Part shown: piece by piece, positions 1-7,969 of the stretch
How positions within the stretch are numbered: the first letter of the stretch is position 1
How the letters are laid out: each line of letters starts with the position of its first letter
Made by a program: the position numbers and the translations under genes
Notes under the pieces: model-generated
Seen by the model: only the letters and a program-made list of their open reading frames with translations
What the model was told of the DNA's origin: nothing
Database searches by the model: none
NCBI RefSeq assembly: GCF_005869225.1
Contig: NZ_SWFP01000003.1
Span: forward strand, 124,001-188,000
Reading direction: 5' to 3'
Source: Dyadobacter bucti
Lineage (GTDB): Bacteria; Bacteroidota; Bacteroidia; Cytophagales; Spirosomataceae
DNA length: 64,000 nt

Positions 1-51
1 AAAGTGGTCCTGAAATTTCCGATGCATGCCAAAATAGACAAGTTACGCTAA
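1..51 (+). CDS. 3' end of an unidentified gene
   Basis: Reading frame 1 is open from the window edge to a TAA at 49-51 and encodes a basic tail ending KIDKLR. Only 16 residues are visible, so the family cannot be named. It lies 29 bp before the glutamine-synthetase-like gene on the same strand and may be the preceding gene of that operon. That position suggests a role in the same amine pathway, but this is inference only. Confidence 0.5.
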   Translation, partial: KVVLKFPMHAKIDKLR

Positions 52-80
52 ACATAGACCCGTAAAACCAAGCCCTTCTG

Positions 81-1457
81 ATGAGTAAAAAAGGATTTCT
101 GACACAACAAGAACTTGAAAGTAAAGTAGAAGACGGTTTAATTGAAACCATTGTTGTGGCTTTCACAGACCATTACGGAAGGTTGATGGGGAAGCGGGTA
201 GATGCGGATTATTTTCTGGAAACGGTCATTAAATCGGGTACCCACGGATGTAACTACCTCCTCACTACGGACATGGCGATGGAACCGGTCCCTGGCTATG
301 AATATGCAAACTGGGAACTTGGTTACGGGGATTTTCATCTGGTCCCGGATCTGGCAACGCTTAGAATCGCCGACTGGCTCGACAAAACAGCTTTGATCAT
401 CTGCGATCTTCATAATGAAAAATCACATGCATTAGAATCCATTGCGCCGAGGTCAATCCTGAAAAAACAGCTTGACGAACTTGGAAAGGATGATATGCAA
501 TGTTTCGCAGCGTCCGAGCTGGAATATTATCTTCTGGAAAACAGTTACAAGCAAGCTTTTGAACAAAATTATCATAATCTGACACCTGCGGGTTATTACC
601 TGGAAGATTACCATATCATGCAGGGCACACGAAATGAAAAGTATACATCCGCCGTGCGGCGGCACCTCAAAAATTCAGGCATACAGGTTGAAACTTCAAA
701 AGGAGAGTGGGGATTGGGGCAGCATGAGCTGAATGTCAAGTATTCGGAAGTGTTGCCGATGGCGGACAATCACATTGTTTATAAGCAATGTATGAAGGAA
801 GTTGCGGATGCGATGGGGCTGTCGGTTACGTTTATGGCGAAATTTGTTTCTGATCAGGCAGGTTCGAGCAGTCACATTCACATGAGTTTATGGAAAGATG
901 GTAAAAATGCATTTTCCGGAGATACTTCATTCGGCCCGGTAAAAGGTTCGGATTTGTTCCGGTGGTTTCTGGGCGGGTGGATCAAACACGTACCGGACGT
1001 GATGCCGTTTTATGCGCCGACGATCAATTCATATAAAAGATTTGTGGATGGTTCATGGGCGCCTACACGTCTGGCGTGGAGCTACGACAACCGTACTGCG
1101 GGTTTCAGAGTTGTAGGAAGCGGACAAAGCCTGCGCATCGAATGCCGTATACCAGGGGCAGACTGTAATCCTTATCTCGCGTTTGCGGCATCTCTTGCAT
1201 CAGGTTTGGATGGAATACGGAATAAAATTGAGCCGCCGGAATGTTTTGTGGGGGATATTTATGCTGCGGCGCATTTACCCCGCGTCCCCTACACGCTGGC
1301 CGAGGCGACAGCCATGTTTGAGCATAGTAAGTTTGCGAAGGAAGTGTTTGGAAAAGAAGTAGTTGAACATTACACGCATTTTTTCAAAACCGAACAAAGG
1401 GCGTATGATACCTATGTGACGGACTGGGAAAGAAAAAGATATTTCGAGCAGATATAG
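81..1457 (+). CDS. Glutamine synthetase family ligase (gamma-glutamylamide synthetase-like)
   Basis: 458 residues with the glutamine synthetase fold: an N-terminal beta-grasp part (FTDHYGRLMGKRV near residue 28), the nucleotide loop GSSSHIHMSLW in the middle, and the C-terminal ECRIPGADCNPYLAFA segment. The family joins glutamate to ammonia or, in PuuA/GlnA4-like members, to an amine or amino alcohol, using ATP. The neighbours are a dehydrogenase, an aldehyde dehydrogenase and a class I amidotransferase, not nitrogen-control genes. I therefore infer a gamma-glutamylamide synthetase rather than the housekeeping enzyme. The ATG start gives a complete N-terminus. Substrate identity is not visible in the sequence. 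Confidence 0.8.
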   Translation: MSKKGFLTQQELESKVEDGLIETIVVAFTDHYGRLMGKRVDADYFLETVIKSGTHGCNYLLTTDMAMEPVPGYEYANWELGYGDFHLVPDLATLRIADWLDKTALIICDLHNEKSHALESIAPRSILKKQLDELGKDDMQCFAASELEYYLLENSYKQAFEQNYHNLTPAGYYLEDYHIMQGTRNEKYTSAVRRHLKNSGIQVETSKGEWGLGQHELNVKYSEVLPMADNHIVYKQCMKEVADAMGLSVTFMAKFVSDQAGSSSHIHMSLWKDGKNAFSGDTSFGPVKGSDLFRWFLGGWIKHVPDVMPFYAPTINSYKRFVDGSWAPTRLAWSYDNRTAGFRVVGSGQSLRIECRIPGADCNPYLAFAASLASGLDGIRNKIEPPECFVGDIYAAAHLPRVPYTLAEATAMFEHSKFAKEVFGKEVVEHYTHFFKTEQRAYDTYVTDWERKRYFEQI

Positions 1458-1494
1458 CAAATAATGTTATCTCACTCGTAAAGAAAGAAAAACC

Positions 1495-1509
1495 GGCCAC
1501 AGCGTGGCC
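1495..1509 (+). other. Short GC-rich hairpin between ligase and dehydrogenase genes
   Basis: GGCCAC-AGC-GTGGCC forms a 6-bp stem with a 3-nt loop, 37 bp after the stop codon. No T-tract follows, so it is more likely an mRNA processing or stability hairpin than a terminator. Confidence 0.35.
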
Positions 1510-1536
1510 ACCCATTATTAACTAAAACATATCCCA

Positions 1537-2310
1537 ATGCGCTTAGAAAATAAAGTAGCCCTCATTACAGGTGGAAGTGGTGGAATCGGACGGGAAACCG
1601 CCTTGTTATTTGCCAAAGAAGGAGCCAGAATTGTTGTTACCGACGTAAACGATGCAGCCGGTCAGGAAACGGCTGATGAAATTAAAAGCAATGGGGGAGA
1701 AGCCTTTTTCCTTCATTCCGATGTCTCGAAAGCGGCTGACTGTGAAGCGGCAGTTGCATTTGCAGAAGAGAAATTCGGGAAACTGAATATCATTTTCAAT
1801 AATGCGGGTATTATGCATAGCGACGATGATAACGCCATGACGACGGAGGAGTCTATCTGGGACCTGACGATGAATATCAATGCCAAAGGCGTTTTTCTGG
1901 GTTGCAAATATGGTATTCCGGCTTTGCAAAGAGCAGGTGGCGGCTCTATTATCAATACGGCATCCTTTGTAGCAATTCTTGGTGCGGCAACTCCGCAGGT
2001 GGCATACACTGCGAGTAAAGGTGCTGTTCTTGCACTGACACGTGAACTGGCAGTTATCCACGCCCGGGAAAACATCCGTGTCAATGCTTTATGTCCCGGT
2101 CCGTTGCGTACTGAGCTGTTAATGAAGTTTTTAAATACAGAAGAGAAAAAGCAGCGCCGGTTAGTGCACATTCCGATGGGGCGGTTTGGAGAGGCAAAAG
2201 AAATGGCTTACGCCGCACTTTTCCTGGCATCAGATGAATCATCATTTGTTACGGGAACCGATTTCCTCGTCGATGGCGGAATTACTTCTGCTTATGTGAC
2301 GCCGCTCTAA
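1537..2310 (+). CDS. Short-chain dehydrogenase/reductase (classical SDR)
   Basis: 257 residues with every classical SDR landmark: the TGGSGGIG cofactor loop (11-18), Asp36 after beta-2 (favours NAD over NADP), NNAG (88-91), Asn115, Ser143 and the Tyr157-x3-Lys161 catalytic pair. The C-terminus ends in a typical DGGITSAYV segment. It sits between the ligase and the aldehyde dehydrogenase. In a gamma-glutamyl amino-alcohol route it would oxidise the hydroxyl to the aldehyde, the step done by the oxidase PuuB in the putrescine pathway. The family is certain; the substrate is inferred from neighbours only. Confidence 0.88.
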   Translation: MRLENKVALITGGSGGIGRETALLFAKEGARIVVTDVNDAAGQETADEIKSNGGEAFFLHSDVSKAADCEAAVAFAEEKFGKLNIIFNNAGIMHSDDDNAMTTEESIWDLTMNINAKGVFLGCKYGIPALQRAGGGSIINTASFVAILGAATPQVAYTASKGAVLALTRELAVIHARENIRVNALCPGPLRTELLMKFLNTEEKKQRRLVHIPMGRFGEAKEMAYAALFLASDESSFVTGTDFLVDGGITSAYVTPL

Positions 2311-2456
2311 ACGGGAGAAATGGGAGGAGGGAAGAAAGGGGCGAGGAGAAAATCGAGGAACCGATAAATTTATTAAATTAAAAAAAGAGCGAATCAGGGA
2401 TTAGGGAATATGGTACTTCCTCCATCCTCCCTTTCCTCCTTCCTCCATCTAATAAT
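2311..2456. repeat. Paired polypurine/polypyrimidine intergenic element, copy 1
   Basis: After the SDR stop comes a purine-rich arm (about 2313-2358, containing GGGAAGAAAGGG). An A/T-rich spacer follows, then a pyrimidine-rich arm (about 2417-2450, containing CCCTTTCCTCCTT) that ends just before the next ATG. The arms are roughly complementary and could fold into a long imperfect hairpin. The same two core words recur in the same order at 58312-58401. Confidence 0.6.
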
Positions 2457-3848
2457 ATGTCAATACAAAAAACAATCAGCCCTATTGACGGCTCGGTCTA
2501 TGTGGAACGCGAGCTTGCCGATTCTGCCGCGGTGGAATCAGCTTTGAGTAAAGCTGTGCTGGCGCAGAGAGAGTGGCGCAAAACTTCGTTGGCAGAACGG
2601 GAAGCAATTTGCCGGAAAGCCGTTGAATATTTTCTGAACAACGCGGATGAAATTGGTCTGGAACTTACCTGGCAAATGGGCCGGCCCGTGAGATATACTG
2701 CGAATGAGATCAGAAAAGGGTTTCAGGAGCGGGCCAACTATATGATATCTGTGGCAGAACAAGCGCTGGCGGATGTGGAAGTTGCCGAAATTTCAGGCTT
2801 CAGGCGGTTTATACGCCGCGATCCTTTGGGAGTAGTATTTGTAGTGGCTCCCTGGAATTATCCCTATCTGACATCGGTCAATTCGGTTATCCCGGCTATT
2901 ATGGCTGGCAATGCAGTGATTTTGAAACACGCGCAGCAGACACCGTTGTGTGCCGAGCGTTATGCAGCTGCATTTGAATATGCCGGTTTACCAGAGGGCG
3001 TTTTCCAGTACCTGCATCTCAGCCATGAACAGGTGGCTGGCGTGATCGGTGACAGCAGGATCGATTATGTGGCATTTACCGGTTCGGTTGAAGGCGGACA
3101 TGCCGTACAGAATGCAATCAATGAGCGGTTTATTATCGGTGGCCTGGAACTGGGCGGGAAAGATCCAGCTTACGTACGTGCCGATGCCAATTTGGCTGAT
3201 GCCGTTGAAAACCTGGTGGACGGGTCCTTCTTTAATTCAGGACAATCCTGCTGTGGAATCGAGCGGATTTATGTTCATAAAGATGTTTACGACCAGTTTA
3301 TAAATGATTTTGCCGAACTGACAAAAACGTATACGCTGGGTAACCCGCTGGAACAGGCTACTACGCTGGGACCGATGGTCAGGACGTCGGCGGCGGATTT
3401 TGCCCAGAAGCAAATTGATGAAGCTGTTCAAGCCGGCGCCAAAGCATTGATTGATCCGGCCCTTTTTCCTGAACATAAATCTGGCACTCCCTATCTCGCG
3501 CCTCAGGTATTGGTGAATGTGGATCATTCCATGCAGGTGATGACGGAGGAAACTTTTGCCCCGGTAGTCGGTATTATGCCTGTGGACAGTGATGAAGAGG
3601 CGATCCGATTGATGAATGATAGCCAGTATGGCCTTACTGCTTCAATCTGGACAACCGATCTTGATACTGCTTTACAAATTGGTGAACAAGTGGAAACAGG
3701 GACGTGGTTTATGAACCGTTGCGATTATCTGGACCCTGCACTTGCCTGGACGGGCGTGAAAAATTCCGGTCGCGGATGTACACTTTCGACGGTCGGTTAT
3801 GAAGCGTTGACCAGGCCGAAATCATTCCATTTGAAAATTAACGCCTAA
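2457..3848 (+). CDS. NAD(P)-dependent aldehyde dehydrogenase
   Basis: 463 residues, the usual length for an ALDH-superfamily enzyme. It shows the cofactor-site PWNYP segment, the catalytic-base motif LELGGKDP with Glu231, and the nucleophile motif GQSC with Cys265. C-terminal substrate-pocket motifs are also present (EETFAPVVGI). It oxidises an aldehyde to an acid. Placed after an SDR and before an amidotransferase 15 bp downstream, it fits the third step of a gamma-glutamylated amine pathway, as PuuC does for putrescine. A general semialdehyde or lactaldehyde dehydrogenase is the alternative. Confidence 0.88.
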   Translation: MSIQKTISPIDGSVYVERELADSAAVESALSKAVLAQREWRKTSLAEREAICRKAVEYFLNNADEIGLELTWQMGRPVRYTANEIRKGFQERANYMISVAEQALADVEVAEISGFRRFIRRDPLGVVFVVAPWNYPYLTSVNSVIPAIMAGNAVILKHAQQTPLCAERYAAAFEYAGLPEGVFQYLHLSHEQVAGVIGDSRIDYVAFTGSVEGGHAVQNAINERFIIGGLELGGKDPAYVRADANLADAVENLVDGSFFNSGQSCCGIERIYVHKDVYDQFINDFAELTKTYTLGNPLEQATTLGPMVRTSAADFAQKQIDEAVQAGAKALIDPALFPEHKSGTPYLAPQVLVNVDHSMQVMTEETFAPVVGIMPVDSDEEAIRLMNDSQYGLTASIWTTDLDTALQIGEQVETGTWFMNRCDYLDPALAWTGVKNSGRGCTLSTVGYEALTRPKSFHLKINA

Positions 3849-3862
3849 TACATCGGATTGAA

Positions 3863-4564
3863 ATGAAAGTCGGACTACTGGAATGCGATCATGTTCGGGA
3901 GGAATTGCTGCAAATTGGAGGGGACTATAATCAGATGTTCCCGTCCTTATTTTCAAAAGTGGCGCCTGATTGGGAGTTTGAATTCTACGACGTTTGCAAT
4001 AATATTTTTCCCGGGTCCGCAAATGCATGCGATGTTTACATTTGCACGGGATCCAAAAGTTCTGTTTACGACGATGAGCCATGGATTGCCAGGTTGAAAG
4101 AATTTGTCCGTGAAATCCAGCACTCCGGCAAAGCATATGTCGGAGTGTGTTTCGGGCATCAGATGCTGGGCGAAGCATTGGGTGGAAAGGTCCGGAAATC
4201 GGAGGTTGGCTGGTGTGTGGGTGTGCATCATTTTGAAACAATAAAATTTCAGAACTGGATGATGCCGGCCCGGTCTTCGTTCGATCTTCTGATGATGTGC
4301 CAGGATCAGGTCGTGGAGCTTCCCGAGGGCGCAGTACTGCTCGCTGAGACTTCTGATTGTCCCTTTGCCATGTTTCAGGTTGGCGACAATATGCTGGGAA
4401 TTCAGGCCCATCCCGAATTTCCAAAAGCATATGATCAGGCTTTGATGGAATTACGGGTGGAGCGGATAGGGAATGCAAAAGTAGATCTTGGAATAGCCAG
4501 TCTTGAACTCCCCACACATGAAATCATCGTGGCAGAATGGATAAAGAACTTCGTTACGTTATGA
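3863..4564 (+). CDS. Class I glutamine amidotransferase-like protein
   Basis: 233 residues forming a GATase1 domain. The nucleophile elbow is GVCFGHQ with Cys96, and the His-Glu of the triad lie in QAHPEF (His183, Glu185). No synthetase domain is attached, so it is a stand-alone hydrolase. The elbow is of the GMP-synthase/GATase1 kind rather than the PuuD (peptidase C26) kind. It starts 15 bp after the aldehyde dehydrogenase and is probably co-transcribed. By context it could remove the gamma-glutamyl group at the end of the pathway; this is inference. About 60 bp without a clear terminator separate it from the next gene. Confidence 0.82.
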   Translation: MKVGLLECDHVREELLQIGGDYNQMFPSLFSKVAPDWEFEFYDVCNNIFPGSANACDVYICTGSKSSVYDDEPWIARLKEFVREIQHSGKAYVGVCFGHQMLGEALGGKVRKSEVGWCVGVHHFETIKFQNWMMPARSSFDLLMMCQDQVVELPEGAVLLAETSDCPFAMFQVGDNMLGIQAHPEFPKAYDQALMELRVERIGNAKVDLGIASLELPTHEIIVAEWIKNFVTL

Positions 4565-4623
4565 AGTAGCGCGATGTATTCTTAATTTTACGAAGGCTTA
4601 GTTTAGTACCAATCAGACTTAAA

Positions 4624-5142
4624 ATGACCAGCAGCAGCACTATTTCCCGGAGGCAGATACTCAGTTCCCACCAGACGGGTCAGAAAATCCGGCGGATTGC
4701 TTTTGAAATATATGAGCAGAATTTTGAGGAAAAAGGTATCATCATCGCAGGTATTGCTGGCGAAGGGTATGCTTTTGCCAAAAGGCTTGCTGCCGAACTC
4801 AGTGACATTTCTCCCCTTGACGTTCAGTTCATCGAACTCCGTTTTGACAAACATATTCACCACCAGAGCCCGATCTTGTTTGATAAAGACATAGTTGTCG
4901 AAGACCAGGTGATAGTGATCACCGATGACGTACTTAATACCGGAAGGACGCTGGCTTTTGCTTTGGAGCCGTTTTTGAAAGTCAGGATGAAAAAGGTGCA
5001 AGTTGCTGTTATTGTTGATCGCAGCCACCACCTTTTTCCGGTTCATGCTGATTACGTAGGATATTCGCTCAGTACCACCCTCACGGAACATGTGGAGGTG
5101 ATCCTCAGTCTGCCGGAGGAAGAAGGTGTTTATTTGAAATAG
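4624..5142 (+). CDS. Phosphoribosyltransferase-domain protein, PyrR-like
   Basis: 172 residues with a type I phosphoribosyltransferase core. The PRPP loop is VITDDVLNTGRT at about residues 99-110, and an upstream GIAGEGYAFA corresponds to the pyrophosphate loop. The layout resembles PyrR/uracil phosphoribosyltransferase proteins of Bacteroidota. The loop carries Asn where PyrR commonly has Tyr. No pyrimidine genes are nearby, so regulatory function cannot be supported. The 3' end overlaps the remains of a gene on the opposite strand. Confidence 0.7.
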   Translation: MTSSSTISRRQILSSHQTGQKIRRIAFEIYEQNFEEKGIIIAGIAGEGYAFAKRLAAELSDISPLDVQFIELRFDKHIHHQSPILFDKDIVVEDQVIVITDDVLNTGRTLAFALEPFLKVRMKKVQVAVIVDRSHHLFPVHADYVGYSLSTTLTEHVEVILSLPEEEGVYLK

Positions 5143-5856
5143 GATTACATTTTTCTTTTCTGATCCAAATATTCACACTTACAACATAGGCATAGATGGC
5201 CCAAGGGACGAAACTCAATTTAATGCCATTCAGCTCAACTGTACCTTCTTTGTCTATTGTTGTTACCAATGCGGATTTCAGGTTGTTCTTTTCACAGAAC
5301 TGGAAAAGGCTTTTTGATTCCTCGGCTCTTGCAAAATAACGATTACTCCATTTGACCTCAATGGTCCAGTTGGGCTTCTGGGATTTTTCATCGAGGCTTA
5401 CCATGTCCACCTCTCCGTTGAATTTACCGGACGACCATCTTGCATACCAGGGAGTAAACCAGTCGCGGTGCATCCATTGGGAGAAAATGGCGGTTTCTAC
5501 CATAGTACCGATGGCATCGTCCGTTGCCTGCAATGGCGAAAAAGTGCGCTTCGGAGCGACGGATTTGTGAGGAATACCTTATAAAAATTTGCTCTCTGGA
5601 ATCGTTTGGGATTGTCGTCGATCCGGTGGACAAGGCGTATAAGAAAAGCCGCTTCCAGATATTCGAGGTATTTTTTCAAAAGGTTCTTATCAATTCCGCT
5701 GTTTTTAGATAAGGCATCCAGTGATACTTCTGTCCCGCAGAAATATACCAGCGTCGGAAAAAAAGCATTTAATTCCTGAACATCCTGAATTCCGTACAAG
5801 CTGGGCAGATCGCGAAGCAATACTTTGTCTACAATGTCACTTTTGATATACCTAAT
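5105..5856 (-). pseudogene. Decayed ATP-binding protein with DUF4143 domain (C-terminal part only)
   Basis: Two minus-strand reading frames together encode the DUF4143 half of an AAA_14/DUF4143 ATPase. The first covers 5497-5856 and includes LLRDLPSLYGI and LLKKYLEYLEAAFLI. The second covers 5105-5533 and includes FNGEVDMVS and the nuclease-like WTIEVKWSNR. They join if one T is restored in a five-T run (minus strand; A-run at 5539-5543), giving ALFSPLQATDD. The N-terminal P-loop domain is absent: a TAA sits at 5857-5859 and a large palindrome begins there. So the gene is both truncated and frameshifted. Loss by deletion is likely; the one-base shift alone could be a sequencing error. Confidence 0.8.
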
Positions 5857-5883
5857 TTAATGTAGATCGATCTATACTAAATT
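5854..5883. repeat. 30-bp near-perfect palindrome at the pseudogene breakpoint
   Basis: The centre TAGATCGATCTA (5863-5874) is a perfect 12-bp palindrome. Extending outwards to AATTTA/TAAATT gives 26 of 30 matching positions. It lies where the homology of the ATPase remnant stops. It could be a regulator operator, a recombination scar or part of a lost element. Confidence 0.6.
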
Positions 5884-5934
5884 GACATTTTTGTCGGAAT
5901 GAGAAAAACCCTATGATTTTGATTCTTATTTTCA

Positions 5935-7881
5935 CTAATTATAAACCCGTCTCAGTTTAATGTTTTCTACCGGACGGATAATCAGCGGTACTTTTTCAAT
6001 TTTTACGGAACTGCTGTCCAGTCCAAACCACTTGTCTTCCGGCGTCGTAAAGTCTTTGACAAAGAAGTAAGTTTTCATGACGAGCTGTTCAACGAAAGGC
6101 AGGTCGTTTTCAAAAGAAAGAAAGCGTTCGAGTACAACGAAACGAAAATCCCCGGTAATGTTCTGGCGGTTCAGGGATTCATACCGGCTGGTAATGTCCA
6201 CTTCTTTGTTCATCACCATATCTTCCACTACTTTCCTGAAGAACATATTGATCCGCTGGTCAACCCTGAACCCCAGCCTGAAATTAATTTTGATGACATT
6301 ATCATTGTTATCATCGTCGGAAAGGACCTTGTATTCCATAGTGTACGGATCATCGGTAGTATCCACGTGGATAAACCAGTACACATCCGCACGCTTCGGC
6401 CTTTTCTGAAAAATCGAATAAATAACCTTGGTTTCAATTTCCGTTGCCCGGGAGGCATTGGTCATAAACACAAGGTGTGTAGTGTATTTCGGGATGCTGA
6501 TATCCCGGCTGAGCTCGTGCAGCGCTGGAAGATATTTTTCAAGCTTGGTATATTCAGTCAGACGCAGTTTGATATAGAATGCTTTCAGCCAAACGGTCAT
6601 CAAGCCAGCGACCAGTGCGCCGATCATGATTGTAAACCAGCCGCCGTGCGTAAATTTAAGCAGGTTGGCGCCGAGGAACATACCTTCGATACACAGGTAC
6701 AAAAGCATGAAAGCAATCACGATCCAGAGATTGACCCTTTTGATATACAAATAGTAAGAGAACAAAATGGTGGTCATGATCATTGTGAGTGTGATCGCCA
6801 GACCGTAAGCAGCCTCCATATTAGATGATTTTTCAAAATAGAGCACTACTCCCGAGCAGCCCAGCCATAAAAGCCAGTTGATACTCGGTACATACAATTG
6901 TCCTTTTTGATCACTAGGGTAAACCAGGCGGACTTTTGGCCAGAAATTCAGCCGTATAGCTTCGGAAATGAGTGTAAATGAACCTGTGATAACGGCCTGG
7001 CTTGCTATAATGGCGGCCAATGTAGCGATGGCAACGCCTGGTAACAGCCACCATTCAGGCATGATTTCATAAAAAGGCTTGCGGGAATTCAGCAGATTTC
7101 CCATTTCGGAAATAAGCCATGCACCTTGCCCGAAATAGTTGAGCAACAGACATATTTTGACAAATATCCAGCTGATCCTGATATTCTCGCGTCCGCAATG
7201 TCCCAGGTCGGAGTACAATGCCTCGGCTCCGGTCGTACACAAAAACACAGCTCCAAGTATCCAGAAACCACCAGGGTGCTTGGCAATAAGGTCAAAACCA
7301 TAGGCAGGATTAAACGCTTTGAGGATTTCAGGATGCTCAATAATCTGAAAAAGACCGAGCACGCCCAGCATGACAAACCAGGTGACCATAATCGGACCGA
7401 ATGCACGGCCGACTACTTTGGTACCAAAAGCCTGGATGACAAATATCAATGTGAGAATCCCGATAACAATGGGGATAGTCTGGATGTTGGGATACAAAAG
7501 CTGTAAACCCTCCACAGCAGAGGAAACTGAAATGGGCGGGGTTATGATACCGTCGGCTAAAAGCGTACTACCTCCGATCACCGCCGGAATGGTCAGCCAT
7601 TTGGCGTGCTTCCTAACCAGCGCGTAAAGTGCGAATATCCCTCCTTCGCCTCTGTTATCGGCACGTAAAATAAGGATTACATATTTGATGGTGGTCTGGA
7701 GGGTCAAAGTCCAGAAAATGCAGGAGATAGCCCCGTAAATAATTTGCTCCGTTATCTTCTCACCGAGAATAATGGCCTGCATTACATATAGCGGAGAGGT
7801 TCCTATATCGCCATAAATAATGCCAAATGCAACGAGTACTCCTGCGGCGCTAACCTTGTCGGTATGATGTTTGGATTCCAT
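5935..7881 (-). CDS. kup: Kup-type low-affinity potassium transporter
   Basis: 648 residues. The N-terminal signature GDIGTSPLY (24-32) and the NRGEGGIFALYAL segment are hallmarks of KUP/HAK potassium-proton symporters. About twelve hydrophobic membrane segments run to roughly residue 450, followed by a soluble C-terminal domain of about 190 residues, as in E. coli Kup. It lies downstream of and in the same direction as mntH, with 88 bp between. The spacing allows either separate transcription or read-through. It imports potassium across the inner membrane. Confidence 0.93.
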   Translation of the reverse strand: MESKHHTDKVSAAGVLVAFGIIYGDIGTSPLYVMQAIILGEKITEQIIYGAISCIFWTLTLQTTIKYVILILRADNRGEGGIFALYALVRKHAKWLTIPAVIGGSTLLADGIITPPISVSSAVEGLQLLYPNIQTIPIVIGILTLIFVIQAFGTKVVGRAFGPIMVTWFVMLGVLGLFQIIEHPEILKAFNPAYGFDLIAKHPGGFWILGAVFLCTTGAEALYSDLGHCGRENIRISWIFVKICLLLNYFGQGAWLISEMGNLLNSRKPFYEIMPEWWLLPGVAIATLAAIIASQAVITGSFTLISEAIRLNFWPKVRLVYPSDQKGQLYVPSINWLLWLGCSGVVLYFEKSSNMEAAYGLAITLTMIMTTILFSYYLYIKRVNLWIVIAFMLLYLCIEGMFLGANLLKFTHGGWFTIMIGALVAGLMTVWLKAFYIKLRLTEYTKLEKYLPALHELSRDISIPKYTTHLVFMTNASRATEIETKVIYSIFQKRPKRADVYWFIHVDTTDDPYTMEYKVLSDDDNNDNVIKINFRLGFRVDQRINMFFRKVVEDMVMNKEVDITSRYESLNRQNITGDFRFVVLERFLSFENDLPFVEQLVMKTYFFVKDFTTPEDKWFGLDSSSVKIEKVPLIIRPVENIKLRRVYN

Positions 7882-7969
7882 TAACCTTTTTTGAAAAAAT
7901 CGTTGAAAGTTAGGAAACCAAAGTCAAAGAAGATATCTGAAGCCGCAAATTTAATTTACGCACCGGTTT

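Noticed and set aside
3822-4517. Long minus-strand open frame opposite the amidotransferase
   Set aside because: It is a shadow of the real plus-strand gene and has no recognisable domain or start context.
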